DNA of 64,000 nucleotides from Porticoccus sp963974675. Lineage in GTDB: Bacteria; Pseudomonadota; Gammaproteobacteria; Pseudomonadales; Porticoccaceae. Positions 8,254 through 17,830 of the stretch are shown piece by piece (the first letter of the stretch is position 1; the number at the start of each line of letters is the position of its first letter). The translations under genes were made by a program, and so were the position numbers. The notes under the pieces are model-generated. The model was not told the DNA's origin. It ran no database searches and worked only from the letters and a program-made list of their open reading frames with translations. Where the stretch lies: assembly GCA_963974675.1 (NCBI GenBank), contig CAXBDQ010000007.1:1-64000 (forward strand). Direction: 5' to 3'.

Positions 8254-8804
8254 CCTAATTTTCTCCTTTAAGGCTTCTCTCTTCGATCGAGAAAAACCTA
8301 TTCTACATGGCTCAGTATAGGGCGGCCAGAAGGGTTGAGTTATACAACCCTTAAGAATTCTACAACTCTAGGACTAAGCCGCTATGTGACTCGATTCGAA
8401 TTCGTGGTGCTCAGAATGTGTAATATTGAACCTCAGTGAAGATTAACTTCATTATAATAAATGGGATAAAAACATCATAAAACGGCCACTTTCATTCAGC
8501 TTTATCATTGCCTGGATGGCTTTGTTTTCATTTTGAGTCTGGAGGCTTTGGTCTATTTCGCGTTTACCCTTGTAGGATTGGGGTAATCTTCTTAGATTTT
8601 CTTTGCGAAAGTAGTATAAACCAAGTGATCTTTGAACAAGTCTCTTTACTGACCTGGTTAAGCAGCTCTTTTTGATGATGTAGCCATCCACAGGGAAGTA
8701 CTCCGTGTGGCAGTATGAATAAAAAAGGGGTTTGTAACCCTGCTAAGGAGTTTTTTAGAATAAATCATTTAATAACAATAAGTTAAGATTGTTGGTGTTT
8801 GATG
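8254..8804. other. Intergenic stretch without a supported gene
   Basis: This 551-bp AT-rich region lies between the reductase gene and tRNA-Arg. It contains a minus-strand open frame (8452-8691, 79 codons) with no recognisable domain and no convincing ribosome-binding site, so I do not call it. I see no tandem repeats or strong hairpin. Confidence 0.5.
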
Positions 8805-8881
8805 TGGCGCCCCGGAGAGGATTCGAACCTCTGACCTGCCCCTTAGGAGGGGGCCGCGCTATCCAGCTGTGCCACCGGGGC
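8805..8881 (-). tRNA. tRNA-Arg (anticodon CCU)
   Basis: The minus strand folds as a complete cloverleaf of 77 nt. The acceptor GCCCCGG pairs with CCGGGGC, the anticodon loop is CTCCTAA (anticodon CCT, reading AGG), the T loop is TTCGAAT, and the 3' CCA is encoded. It stands alone between two gene-poor stretches. Confidence 0.97.
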
Positions 8882-9355
8882 GTATATAGATAAGAACTGA
8901 CACTTTGCTTCCTGCGGCGCAATTCTAGGGTGTTAAGGTGGTGGTATCAAGCCGCGGTAAAGGCTGTTTGTTATGGGCGGTGATTAGGACGTTCGTTTTG
9001 TTGATTTGAAAGGCCTAGTTTATAACATGCAGCAAAGGTTTTTAGAAAAATTGAATCTTTTACAGGTAGTGGGGTAATTAATAGATTGGGGTGATAGAAG
9101 GTCAAAATTGTATTTTCCATTACCATCCTTTAGGTCAAATCTGAATTGACTATCAATACCCTTCAGTTCAGAAGTTAAGAGCTGTTTTAATAAAGAACGG
9201 TTTTAAAATAGGGCTACTGGGTATAGTTGAAGGGCTTGGTGATAAGTTTAGGCTCTAATCAGCTAATATCTAATCCTGCCAGTGCTTGCCTGAGTATAAG
9301 GAATGGTTCTAGGTCTTTTTATAAACGGCTTAATTGATAATAAAAGAAGTTCTCA
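8882..9355. other. Intergenic stretch between tRNA-Arg and cmoM
   Basis: I see no gene in this 474-bp AT-rich region. It must hold the divergent promoters of tRNA-Arg and cmoM, but I could not pick either with confidence. Confidence 0.5.
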
Positions 9356-10147
9356 ATGAGTAAGGATAGAAGTTTTGATGACTTGGCTGAACGCTTCCAG
9401 CGGAAGGTTTATGGTGGTTTAAAGGGGGATATCCGGCTGGCTGTGTTGTGGCGTGATATAGAGGAGCAGTTACCTCAAATTCATGATGGTGACGCATCCC
9501 TCAGGGTTTTAGACGTTGGTGCGGGTTTCGGGCAGTTGGCTATTCGACTTGCAAAACTTGGACACCAAGTTACGGTAAATGACATCTCTAGTGAAATGCT
9601 CGCAGTGGCGAAAGTTTCAGCTGAAGAGTCAGGGGTTGCAGATAAAATTTGTTGGCATCATTGTCCTTTTCAGGAGCTGTCTAGGCGTGTGAATGGGACG
9701 TTTGATTTGGTGCTTTGTCATGCTGTTATAGAGTGGCTGGCAGAGCCAGAGCCGTTGATTGTGCAGCTGAAAAACTTTCTTGCGCCTGCGGGATTGCTTT
9801 CGTTTACTTATTACAATCGTCATTCACTGGAATATCGAAATTTAATTCGTGGTAATTTCAATTTATTAAAACGGGAGAGTTTTGCTCCTGACCCTGGCAG
9901 CCTTACCCCCGGCAATCCACTTCTTCCAGAGCATGTGCAGCCTTGGCTGGATAACGCTGGTTTGAGTGTTCAGGCAACCAGTGGTGTTAGGGTATTCCAT
10001 GATTATGTAACAACTTCACGGGGTGGTCATGGCGTGCCAGAGTCGGTGATTGAAATGGAGTTGATGTATTCCCAGAGAGAGCCTTTTCTGTGGTTGGGGC
10101 GTTATATCCATTTAGTGCTTAAACATTCCGCGCAAGGTGATCGTTAG
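9356..10147 (+). CDS. cmoM: tRNA 5-carboxymethoxyuridine methyltransferase CmoM
   Basis: CmoM methylates the carboxyl group of cmo5U34 in tRNA to give mcmo5U, the last step of this wobble-base modification. The SAM-binding motif I is VLDVGAGFGQ (51-60), the acidic residue of motif II is D76, and FHDY in the C-terminal third is shared with E. coli CmoM. The opening DRSFDDLAERFQRKVYGGLKG also closely matches that protein. Length (263 aa) is normal. Its stop codon overlaps by 4 nt the stop of the converging J-domain gene. TrhP and TrhO, which start the same pathway, lie just downstream; cmoA and cmoB are not in the window. Confidence 0.9.
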   Translation: MSKDRSFDDLAERFQRKVYGGLKGDIRLAVLWRDIEEQLPQIHDGDASLRVLDVGAGFGQLAIRLAKLGHQVTVNDISSEMLAVAKVSAEESGVADKICWHHCPFQELSRRVNGTFDLVLCHAVIEWLAEPEPLIVQLKNFLAPAGLLSFTYYNRHSLEYRNLIRGNFNLLKRESFAPDPGSLTPGNPLLPEHVQPWLDNAGLSVQATSGVRVFHDYVTTSRGGHGVPESVIEMELMYSQREPFLWLGRYIHLVLKHSAQGDR

Positions 10148-10632
10148 CGGTTTTTTTTGAGTAGTAAATCTCGTGCGGCATTCAGTTTTGATGCGAGGTA
10201 GTCATTGCCACCTCTATCGGGGTGAACTTTTTGTATCAGGCGTTTATGAGCCTGGATTACCTCTTCACGGCTTGCGCCTGGTTCAAGCCCTAAAAGCTGC
10301 CATGCTTCTTCCTCAGCAAGCTGGGTGTGCGAGTTAGGCGTTGTCGCTTGCCCGTCTCCCTGCTGTCGGTGTTTCATCCATACTTGAAGGAAAGGGAATG
10401 CGCGCGACAACAGGTTGAATAAAACCTTGGCAAAAGGTAATGCTGCAGCGAGGGCCGCCATAATCCAATGAACTCGGCCTGTGGCTGCTAAGACAAGAAT
10501 GACACCCAGCAGTCCGAAGAACGCGCCTCGAAAAAGCAGTTGACGACGCTGTTTCGCGGAACGTTTTTTTAATTCGTTCCATAATAAATAGCCCAAAAAG
10601 GCCATCGCCAGAAGAACTACTATTCGTGCCAT
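10144..10632 (-). CDS. Membrane-anchored J-domain protein
   Basis: The first 82 residues contain two or three hydrophobic segments (about 3-18, 36-51 and 56-75). A C-terminal J domain (about 108-162) carries the diagnostic HPD at 137-139 in KVHPDRGGND. A C-terminal J domain after membrane segments resembles the Pam18/TIM14-like and DjlC-like proteins that recruit DnaK to the membrane. The client is unknown. The gene converges on cmoM with overlapping stop codons and lies 60 bp downstream of trhP on the same strand, so it may be transcribed with trhP. Confidence 0.8.
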   Translation of the reverse strand: MARIVVLLAMAFLGYLLWNELKKRSAKQRRQLLFRGAFFGLLGVILVLAATGRVHWIMAALAAALPFAKVLFNLLSRAFPFLQVWMKHRQQGDGQATTPNSHTQLAEEEAWQLLGLEPGASREEVIQAHKRLIQKVHPDRGGNDYLASKLNAARDLLLKKNR

Positions 10633-10692
10633 TTTTTTACCTTTGAGAGAAATTCCCTTTGTTTAATCATAACGGCAAATACAGTTTAGTCG

Positions 10693-12042
10693 TTACAGGT
10701 GCCTCATTAACAAGGCATAACCGCCACCTTCGGGCAGCGATATTTTACCTGGCACGGGTATGCGGACAATATGGCCAGAGCCTGGTGCTGCATCTATTTT
10801 CAGTCCGTCGAGGTTTTCCAGCGTGTCAAGCTTAAAGGTCAGGTTGCCATTGGGTGTGATGAGTTCCAGTGTATTTTCGAGCTCAAAGCGGTTCTTCACC
10901 TCTACAGTAAGCCAGCCCCTGTTAGCATCTACTTGGCAGACTTCACCGACAAACTGTTGGTTGGGGTTAGTTGATGCGCCCTGTAAGTAGTTCTGGGTTT
11001 CTTGAGGGACGTGGCGTCGGTAGAACCCTTCGGTGTAGCCCCGACTGGCCAGGTGATCTAACTCGGCCATCATACTGACATCGAAGGGTTTGCCTGCTTC
11101 AGCATTATCAATAGCGCGACGATAGACTTGGGCGGTCCGTGCGGCGTAGTAGTGGGACTTTGTACGCCCTTCAATCTTCAGAGAGGCGATACCCATATTT
11201 ACAAGGCGCTCGACATGCTGCACTGCGCGCAGATCCTTGGAGTTCATGATGTAGGTGCCGTGTTCGTCTTCAAAGGCCGGCATCATTTCGCCAGGACGGC
11301 CTTGTTCTTCCAGTAACATGACGGGTTTTTCTTCTTGGTGATAGTTCTGGTGAGGGGGCTGCGGAATAGACGCTTGTGATGGTTCCCATATTTTGGCGGG
11401 AACAATATCGCCAGTTTCCGTTTCTGTCGCTTCTTCTGCATGGTATTTCCACCGGCAGGCATTGGTGCAAGCGCCCTGATTCGGGTCGCGGTGGTTCATG
11501 TAACCGGACAGTAGGCAGCGGCCAGAATATGCGATACAGAGTGAACCGTGGACAAATACTTCGAGTTCCATTTCCGGGCACTGCTGTCGAATTTCTTCAA
11601 TTTCATTCAGCCCCAATTCGCGGGATAAAATCGTGCGCACAATGCCTTGGGTTTGCCAGAATTTTACTGTGGCATAGTTAGTGGCATTGGCCTGGACAGA
11701 TAGGTGAATGGGCATTTCAGGCCACTTTTCACGTACCATCATAATCAGGCCGGGGTCTGACATGATCAAAGCGTCAGGCTGCATCTCAATAACTTCGGCC
11801 ATATCGCGAAGATAGCTTCTAATCTTGTCATTATGAGGAGAAATATTGCTGGCGATATAGAATTTCTTGTTTTGAGCGTGTGCTTCTGCAATTGCACCAG
11901 CCATTACATCCAGATGATTAAACTCATTGTTTCTCACACGCAGGCTATAACGGGGTTGTCCCGCATAAACAGCATCCGCGCCATAGGCAAATGCGTAGCG
12001 CATGTTCTTGAGTGTTCCTGCGGGTGACAGTAATTCCGTCAT
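10693..12042 (-). CDS. trhP: tRNA U34 hydroxylation protein TrhP (U32 peptidase family, YegQ)
   Basis: TrhP performs the prephenate-dependent route to 5-hydroxyuridine at tRNA position 34, the first step towards cmo5U. The U32 family signature is present as EVFVHGSLCIAYSGRC (161-176), with Cys 169, 176, 192 and 196. Related U32 proteins (UbiU/UbiV) bind an iron-sulfur cluster through cysteines in this region, so these are likely cluster ligands. The N-terminus MTELLSPAGTLKNMRYAFAYGADAVY resembles E. coli YegQ. Length (449 aa) is normal. The gene is divergent from trhO, which does the same step with oxygen. Confidence 0.9.
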   Translation of the reverse strand: MTELLSPAGTLKNMRYAFAYGADAVYAGQPRYSLRVRNNEFNHLDVMAGAIAEAHAQNKKFYIASNISPHNDKIRSYLRDMAEVIEMQPDALIMSDPGLIMMVREKWPEMPIHLSVQANATNYATVKFWQTQGIVRTILSRELGLNEIEEIRQQCPEMELEVFVHGSLCIAYSGRCLLSGYMNHRDPNQGACTNACRWKYHAEEATETETGDIVPAKIWEPSQASIPQPPHQNYHQEEKPVMLLEEQGRPGEMMPAFEDEHGTYIMNSKDLRAVQHVERLVNMGIASLKIEGRTKSHYYAARTAQVYRRAIDNAEAGKPFDVSMMAELDHLASRGYTEGFYRRHVPQETQNYLQGASTNPNQQFVGEVCQVDANRGWLTVEVKNRFELENTLELITPNGNLTFKLDTLENLDGLKIDAAPGSGHIVRIPVPGKISLPEGGGYALLMRHL

Positions 12043-12325
12043 AGTTTAATACCTGAGAAGAAACAGCCGGCAATTTTACACCGGTGATGGGGGTTTATGT
12101 AGCCAGTTCAGATCAATTGTTAGGTCAATGATGATGCCTAGGGGCTGGGACTAGCATGAATGCTCGGTTCTCTTGAGTGCAGGAATGCATTCACTTAAAA
12201 TACGCTTCCTTGGGTGTTTCGGGCGATTTGCTCTAATTGAAGCACTGCAAATACAACACCTCATAGTAAATACAACATCCCACAACTTGCCCGGTTTTAC
12301 GTTCCGGTCGCAATGAGGAAAAGAC

Positions 12326-13333
12326 ATGACTGAATCACCTACTAGGGTAGTGGTTGCTGCATTTTACCGTTTTGCAGTATTCACGGATTTCGAATCTTTC
12401 CGAGAACCTCTTCAGAACTTGATGGTTGAGGAGGGTATAAAAGGCACATTGTTGCTTGCTGCCGAAGGTATCAATGGCACCATTGCTGGTTCCAGAGAAG
12501 GGATCGATGCAGTGATAGGGTGGTTGGCGAAAGACGGACGTTTCTCTGGTCTGGAGGTGAAAGAATCCTATGTGACAGGCAACCCTTTCTACCGATCCAA
12601 AGTGAAGCTAAAAAAGGAAATTGTGACAATGGGGATGGAGGGTATTAATCCAAATAATATCGTTGGCACTTACGTTGATCCCCGCGATTGGAATGCTCTT
12701 ATAAGCGACCCAGAGGTGTTGCTGCTGGATACTAGAAATGATTATGAAGTTGAGATTGGTACATTTGAAAATGCGGTAAATCCGGACACAACAACATTTC
12801 GTCAATTCCCTGATTATGTAAGCAAAGAATTGAGCCCAAAAAAACAGAAGAAAGTGGCCATGTTTTGCACCGGAGGCATTCGTTGTGAGAAATCGACCGC
12901 GTATTTAAAGCAGCAGGGATTTGAGGAGGTCTTCCATTTGAAAGGGGGTATTCTCAATTACCTTGAAAAGGTACCCGAAGATGAATCAATGTGGCAAGGT
13001 GAGTGTTTTGTTTTCGATAATCGAGTCACAGTGAATCACAAGCTTGAACAAGGCGACTATGACCAGTGTCATGCCTGTCGCTTGCCGATCACGGAAGAGG
13101 ATAAACAACATCTCCATTACCAAAAAGGGGTTAGTTGTCATCGTTGCTACGGTAAGCATAGTGATGAGCAGATAAAACGTTATGCTGACAGAGAACGGCA
13201 AATCAATTTGGCTAAAGAAAGGGGCGAAGAGCACATAGGTTCTTCAATGAAAACAAAGGTCTTGAGCCGGAAGAGAGAAAAGCTAGCATTGAAGGAAAAA
13301 CAGCGAAGTGGTGTTGAAAGCAGAAATAAATGA
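12326..13333 (+). CDS. trhO: Oxygen-dependent tRNA uridine(34) hydroxylase TrhO (rhodanese family, YceA)
   Basis: TrhO hydroxylates U34 of tRNA using molecular oxygen, giving ho5U for the cmo5U pathway. An N-terminal acylphosphatase-like domain (about 1-95) is followed by a rhodanese domain (about 115-215) with catalytic C181 in CTGGIRCEKS, and then a cysteine-rich tail (CHACRLP and CHRCYGKH), probably zinc-binding. A ribosome-binding site GAGGAAA precedes the ATG. Length (335 aa) matches E. coli YceA. A strong bidirectional terminator follows. The gene is divergent from trhP across 283 bp that include a perfect palindrome GAATGCATTC at 12183-12192. Confidence 0.92.
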   Translation: MTESPTRVVVAAFYRFAVFTDFESFREPLQNLMVEEGIKGTLLLAAEGINGTIAGSREGIDAVIGWLAKDGRFSGLEVKESYVTGNPFYRSKVKLKKEIVTMGMEGINPNNIVGTYVDPRDWNALISDPEVLLLDTRNDYEVEIGTFENAVNPDTTTFRQFPDYVSKELSPKKQKKVAMFCTGGIRCEKSTAYLKQQGFEEVFHLKGGILNYLEKVPEDESMWQGECFVFDNRVTVNHKLEQGDYDQCHACRLPITEEDKQHLHYQKGVSCHRCYGKHSDEQIKRYADRERQINLAKERGEEHIGSSMKTKVLSRKREKLALKEKQRSGVESRNK

Positions 13334-13372
13334 ATCCGTAGATTAAAAAATACATGCGAGGTTGTTTTTAAT

Positions 13373-13402
13373 AAAAAAGGCCGACTAAAGTCGGCCTTTT
13401 TT
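13373..13402. terminator. Bidirectional terminator between trhO and phaZ
   Basis: A6 followed by GGCCGAC, a TAAA loop, GTCGGCC and T6 make a perfect 13-bp stem including the A/T part. It sits between converging genes and should work in both directions. Confidence 0.93.
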
Positions 13403-13427
13403 GTGCGCAGTCTCAATATTGAATAAG

Positions 13428-14651
13428 CTACTCGTGGTGTTTGTTGATCCAGTCTTTAATTTTTGGCGCGACACCCTCGCGATATTTACTGCCATTAAAA
13501 ATACCGTAGTGGCCAACACCTTTCTGAACGTAGTGTTTCTTCATCTTTATGGGGAGTTTGTCGCAGAGGTGAAGAGCGGCTTCGGTTTGACCCAGGCTGA
13601 TCATGTCATCATTTTCACCCTCAAGTGTGAGAATGGGGATATCGGTAATATCACTACAATTAACCGTCTCTCCGTGGTATTGCATTAAACCTTTGGGTAG
13701 ATGTTGGTCGAGGAATATGCGGTCCATAGTTTCCAGGTAAAAGTCTGCATCCATATCAAGAACGGCCATGTATTCATCATAAAAATCACGGTGCCTATCT
13801 GCATTATCAACGTTGCCATGAATAATATCCTTAAAGAATTGCACATGTTTTTCCATGTGAGACTTCATGTTCATGGACATAAAACCACCTAATTGCATGG
13901 TTCCTGGGTAAACCCGTCTTCCTGCCCCTTTATAACGGCGAGGTACTTTATGGATGGCAATACGCTCAAGGGGTTTAGCCGATATTTTTAAAACTTTTTT
14001 GGTGAAGGCGTTGGGGTTGACCCGTATATCGATCGGCCCAGCCATTAAGGTTAATGTTTTTGGCCGGCAAATATTGTCTTTTTTGGACATGTGGGCGGCA
14101 GCTGTGAGTAAAGGTACTGCGGCTTGGCAGATAGCAAAGGCATGGGTGTTGGGGCCGATATGCTCCATAAAATCGATCAAATAACTAACATATTCCTCAT
14201 AGCCGAATTTTCCTTCGGATAATGGGACACCTCGGGCATCTGTCCAATCGGTTACGTAAATTTCGTAATCTGGTAAAAATTCTCTGAAGGTTTCCCGAGC
14301 TAGTGTTGCGTGATGACCTGACAGGGCTGCCACACAGAGTAGTTTCGGGGCATCGGCAGGAAGGTCTTCACGGCTAAAACGTATTAATTTGCAAAAGGGT
14401 TTTTCAACAACCACTGTTTCGGTGACGGGGTATTCTTCTCCATCAATGATGACCGGTTCGTATTCAAAACCTTGTTTTGGGTAGTGCTTAAGCAGCCGAC
14501 TTGTTGATTCCAATACTGCGTTACGGAGTCTGCCGTAACGAGTTTTGGACAAAGGATATTTTTCATGGGTAACGATATCGTGGACAAAGTCTACGATGGT
14601 ATTCAAGGGCGCTAGTGATTGGCGGTATAGGTCGAATAATTGGTAATGCAT
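13428..14651 (-). CDS. phaZ: Intracellular polyhydroxyalkanoate depolymerase
   Basis: This alpha/beta-hydrolase breaks down stored polyhydroxybutyrate granules in the cytoplasm. The nucleophile is a cysteine, C175 in AFAICQAA, in place of the serine of the usual lipase box. Such a cysteine is characteristic of the PhaZ1-type intracellular depolymerases. The acidic residue lies in EGENDDM and the histidine in GVGHYGIF near the C-terminus. There is no signal peptide, which supports an intracellular role. Length (407 aa) is normal. No PHA synthase or phasin is in the window. The gene follows acnB on the same strand, but a terminator separates them. Confidence 0.87.
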   Translation of the reverse strand: MHYQLFDLYRQSLAPLNTIVDFVHDIVTHEKYPLSKTRYGRLRNAVLESTSRLLKHYPKQGFEYEPVIIDGEEYPVTETVVVEKPFCKLIRFSREDLPADAPKLLCVAALSGHHATLARETFREFLPDYEIYVTDWTDARGVPLSEGKFGYEEYVSYLIDFMEHIGPNTHAFAICQAAVPLLTAAAHMSKKDNICRPKTLTLMAGPIDIRVNPNAFTKKVLKISAKPLERIAIHKVPRRYKGAGRRVYPGTMQLGGFMSMNMKSHMEKHVQFFKDIIHGNVDNADRHRDFYDEYMAVLDMDADFYLETMDRIFLDQHLPKGLMQYHGETVNCSDITDIPILTLEGENDDMISLGQTEAALHLCDKLPIKMKKHYVQKGVGHYGIFNGSKYREGVAPKIKDWINKHHE

Positions 14652-14841
14652 ATAAGGGGCCTGCGCTACAATTGAATTGGTTAGTGAATGATTTAGTCAT
14701 AGCGGATTAGAATTGGCAACCTAAAAAAGAAAGGGTTAAGGGGTGGTGACATCTATCATGTTGAATTGTATGTAAAAAATAAAAATATTTTAGAAATAGT
14801 GCGATCAAAAATTACCCTCATAAGAACAAAAAACAACCAAA

Positions 14842-14871
14842 AAAAAAGCCCCACATCAGTGGGGCTTTTTT
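14842..14871 (-). terminator. Terminator downstream of acnB
   Basis: A6, GCCCCAC, an ATCA loop, GTGGGGC and a T6 run form a perfect stem 17 bp after the acnB stop codon. Read on the minus strand it has a run of T after the stem. Confidence 0.9.
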
Positions 14872-14887
14872 AGGTGTTACTGATTAG

Positions 14888-17497
14888 TCAGGCAACATTA
14901 ACAATTTCTTGTGCTGCTATGAGCTTGCCTTCATCGGCACCCTTCTGAAAGGATTCGATTTGGTCAAAATTCATGTAGCGATAGATTTCGTCAGACATGG
15001 AGTCTATTTTGCTCGCGTATTCCAAATATTCTGCTGGTGTAGGGAGGCGACCAAGAATACCGCTTACTGATGCTAGCTCAGCGGAGCCGAGATAGACATT
15101 AGCGCCGTCACCCAAGCGATTGGGGAAGTTACGAGTTGACGTGGAGATGACAGTTGCTCCAGCATTGACTCGCGCTTGGTTACCCATACACAAGGAACAG
15201 CCGGGCATTTCAGTACGTGCGCCCACTTTTCCGTAGATATTATAGTAGCCTTCTTCCATTAACGTATGGGCATCCATTCGTGTAGGAGGGCAAATCCAGA
15301 ATCGAGAGATCACTTTATCTGCTTCGTTAAGTAATTTGCCCGCAGCGCGGAAATGACCAATGTTGGTCATACATGAACCGATGAAGACTTCATCAATAGT
15401 ACTACCGGCAACATCTGACAGCAGCTTGGCATCGTCTGGATCGTTAGGGCAGCAAACGATAGGTTCTTTAATCTCAGCCAAATCAATTTCGATAACAGCG
15501 GCATACTCAGCGTCGGCATCTGCTTCCATCAAGGATGGATTTGCCAACCACTCTTCCATTTTAGTGATGCGGCGATCCAGGGTGCGAACATCTCCGTAGC
15601 CTTCAGAAATCATCCAGCGTAGTAGGGTCACGTTAGAAGTGAGGTATTCAGCAACTGAGTCTTCGCTGAGCTTAATAGTACAACCAGCTGCAGAACGCTC
15701 TGCAGAGGCATCGGACAGCTCAAAGGCTTGCTCAACACTGAGTTTGTTCAGACCTTCAATTTCCAGTACGCGACCGGAGAAGAAGTTTTTCTTACCTTTT
15801 TTCTCAACGGTCAGCAGACCTTCTTTAATGCCGTAGTAAGGGATGGCATGAACCAGATCACGCAGGGTGATGCCGGGCTGCATTTCGCCTTTAAAGCGAA
15901 CCAGTACAGACTCAGGCATATCCAGTGGCATAACACCGGTTGCGGCAGCAAAAGCAACTAGGCCGGAACCACCGGGGAATGATATGCCCATAGGGAAACG
16001 AGTATGTGAATCACCACCAGTACCCACTGTGTCAGGGAGCAACATGCGGTTCAACCAGCTGTGAATAATGCCGTCACCAGGGCGCAGAGAAACACCACCA
16101 CGGTTCATAATGAAATCGGGCAGGGTGTGTTGTGTATCGATGTCCACAGGCTTGGGGTAAGCCGCCGTGTGACAGAAAGACTGCATTGTTAAATCAGCAG
16201 AGAAGCCAAGGCAAGCCAGATCTTTCAGCTCATCGCGAGTCATTGGCCCCGTCGTATCTTGAGAACCAACGGTGGTCATTATAGGTTCGCAGTAAGTGCC
16301 GGGGCGAATGCCCTCAACACCACAGGCTTTACCAACCATTTTCTGTGCCAGAGTGTAACCCTTGCCAGTATCTTCTGGTTGAGTCGGCTGGCGGAACAGG
16401 TCGGAAGCAGGCAAGCCCATGTGCTCACGTGCACGCTGGGTCAGGCCGCGGCCAATAATCAGGTTAATACGGCCATCGGCTTGGGCTTCGTCGAGAATAA
16501 CGTCGGATTTAAATTCAAATTCAGACAGAACTTCACCTGATTCGCTGAGAATTTTTCCGTCATAGGGGCGAATTTCAATGATATCGCCGTAGTTGATTTT
16601 GTCGACAGGAGCTTCAAATACCAGTGCGCCAGCATCTTCCATGGTGTTGAAGAAGATTGGAGCTACTTTGCCACCAATACAAATGCCGCCAGAGCGCTTA
16701 TTTGGTACGCCGGGCATATCTTCGCCGAAGAACCACAAAACAGAGTTTGTGGCAGATTTACGTGAAGAACCTGTACCTACAACGTCACCCACAAAAGTAA
16801 CAGGTAGCCCTTTGGCTTTAATTTCCTCGATTGCTCGCATTGGACCAACAACGCCATGTTCATCTGGCGTAATACCCTCGCGGGTCATTTTGAAAGCGGC
16901 ACGTGCGTGTAGAGGGATATCAGGACGGCTCCATGCATCGGGTGCAGGAGACAGGTCATCGGTATTGATTTCGCCGGTGACTTTATAAACGATTGTTTTG
17001 ATGCTTTCTGGTACGGCATCATTATTGGTGAACCATTCAGCATCAGCCCAGGATTGCATGACGGCTTTTGCGTTTGCGTTACCCGCATCCGCTTTTTCAG
17101 CAACATCGTGGAATGCATCAAAGACCAGTAGAGTGCCTTTGAGTTCTTTGGCAGCTTGTTCTGCCAGTTCAGCGTCGTCTAATAACTCGACCAGTGTCGC
17201 TACATTGTAGCCCCCGTGCATGTTGCCAAGTAGGGTGACAGCAGCGCTGCGATCTATCAGTGGTGAAGAGGCTTCGCCCTTAACTAGAGCGCTGAGAAAC
17301 CCAGCCTTAACATAAGCGGCTTCATCTACACCGGGTGGTACACGATTGGCGATAAGATCCAGTAAAAACTCTTTTTCACCAGCCGGTGGGTTTTTTAGTA
17401 GTTCAATTAAAGCGGCTGTCCATTCAGGTGACAGAGGCTTGGGAGGGATTCCTTCAGCAGCACGTTCTGCTACATGTTGACGATAGTCTTCTAACAC
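14888..17497 (-). CDS. acnB: Bifunctional aconitate hydratase 2 / 2-methylisocitrate dehydratase
   Basis: AcnB interconverts citrate and isocitrate in the TCA cycle through a [4Fe-4S] cluster. Cluster ligands are visible in GSCMTNIGHFRAAGKLL and PGCSLCMGNQARV in the C-terminal half. The N-terminal HEAT-like domain begins LEDYRQHVAERAAEGIPPKPL, and the swivel domain precedes the catalytic core, which is the B-type order. The frame is open to a TTG at 17527, but a GTG at 17497 gives the family's usual start (MLEDYRQH) with AAGAGG nine bases upstream. I therefore choose 17497 (869 aa; E. coli has 865). Confidence 0.95.
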   Translation of the reverse strand: MLEDYRQHVAERAAEGIPPKPLSPEWTAALIELLKNPPAGEKEFLLDLIANRVPPGVDEAAYVKAGFLSALVKGEASSPLIDRSAAVTLLGNMHGGYNVATLVELLDDAELAEQAAKELKGTLLVFDAFHDVAEKADAGNANAKAVMQSWADAEWFTNNDAVPESIKTIVYKVTGEINTDDLSPAPDAWSRPDIPLHARAAFKMTREGITPDEHGVVGPMRAIEEIKAKGLPVTFVGDVVGTGSSRKSATNSVLWFFGEDMPGVPNKRSGGICIGGKVAPIFFNTMEDAGALVFEAPVDKINYGDIIEIRPYDGKILSESGEVLSEFEFKSDVILDEAQADGRINLIIGRGLTQRAREHMGLPASDLFRQPTQPEDTGKGYTLAQKMVGKACGVEGIRPGTYCEPIMTTVGSQDTTGPMTRDELKDLACLGFSADLTMQSFCHTAAYPKPVDIDTQHTLPDFIMNRGGVSLRPGDGIIHSWLNRMLLPDTVGTGGDSHTRFPMGISFPGGSGLVAFAAATGVMPLDMPESVLVRFKGEMQPGITLRDLVHAIPYYGIKEGLLTVEKKGKKNFFSGRVLEIEGLNKLSVEQAFELSDASAERSAAGCTIKLSEDSVAEYLTSNVTLLRWMISEGYGDVRTLDRRITKMEEWLANPSLMEADADAEYAAVIEIDLAEIKEPIVCCPNDPDDAKLLSDVAGSTIDEVFIGSCMTNIGHFRAAGKLLNEADKVISRFWICPPTRMDAHTLMEEGYYNIYGKVGARTEMPGCSLCMGNQARVNAGATVISTSTRNFPNRLGDGANVYLGSAELASVSGILGRLPTPAEYLEYASKIDSMSDEIYRYMNFDQIESFQKGADEGKLIAAQEIVNVA

Positions 17498-17830
17498 GAT
17501 CTGCATCCTCTTCTTTGCATAATTCAACCCAAATCAATGAGATGCTGGGCTACGGGGTTATCAGCAAAAGGTTGCTAATAACTAATATTTCTTGTGCCGG
17601 GTGCAATACCCAGCGGGGTCCTTATTCTACTACAAGTCAGCTGACAAGGTCATGTGGACTGGATTGATAGCGGTCATTCACTGGGGGAATTTTATGTTTT
17701 GACTTTATCTCTAGCCGTTATACCAAACCTGGCCTTCTAAGGGTATCTTTCAGTTTATACTCCTCTCATGATGACAATGAGCGTTCGCAGCTGTTTTAAT
17801 TAAGTCAGTTTTTAGTAAGGATAAAACAAC
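17498..17830. other. Divergent promoter region of acnB and miaE
   Basis: This 333-bp region holds no gene. It separates two divergent starts and should contain both promoters, which I could not identify with confidence. Confidence 0.5.

Noticed and set aside
8452..8691. Minus-strand open frame of 79 codons
   Set aside because: No domain, no convincing ribosome-binding site, AT-rich surroundings and no neighbour on the same strand suggest a chance frame.
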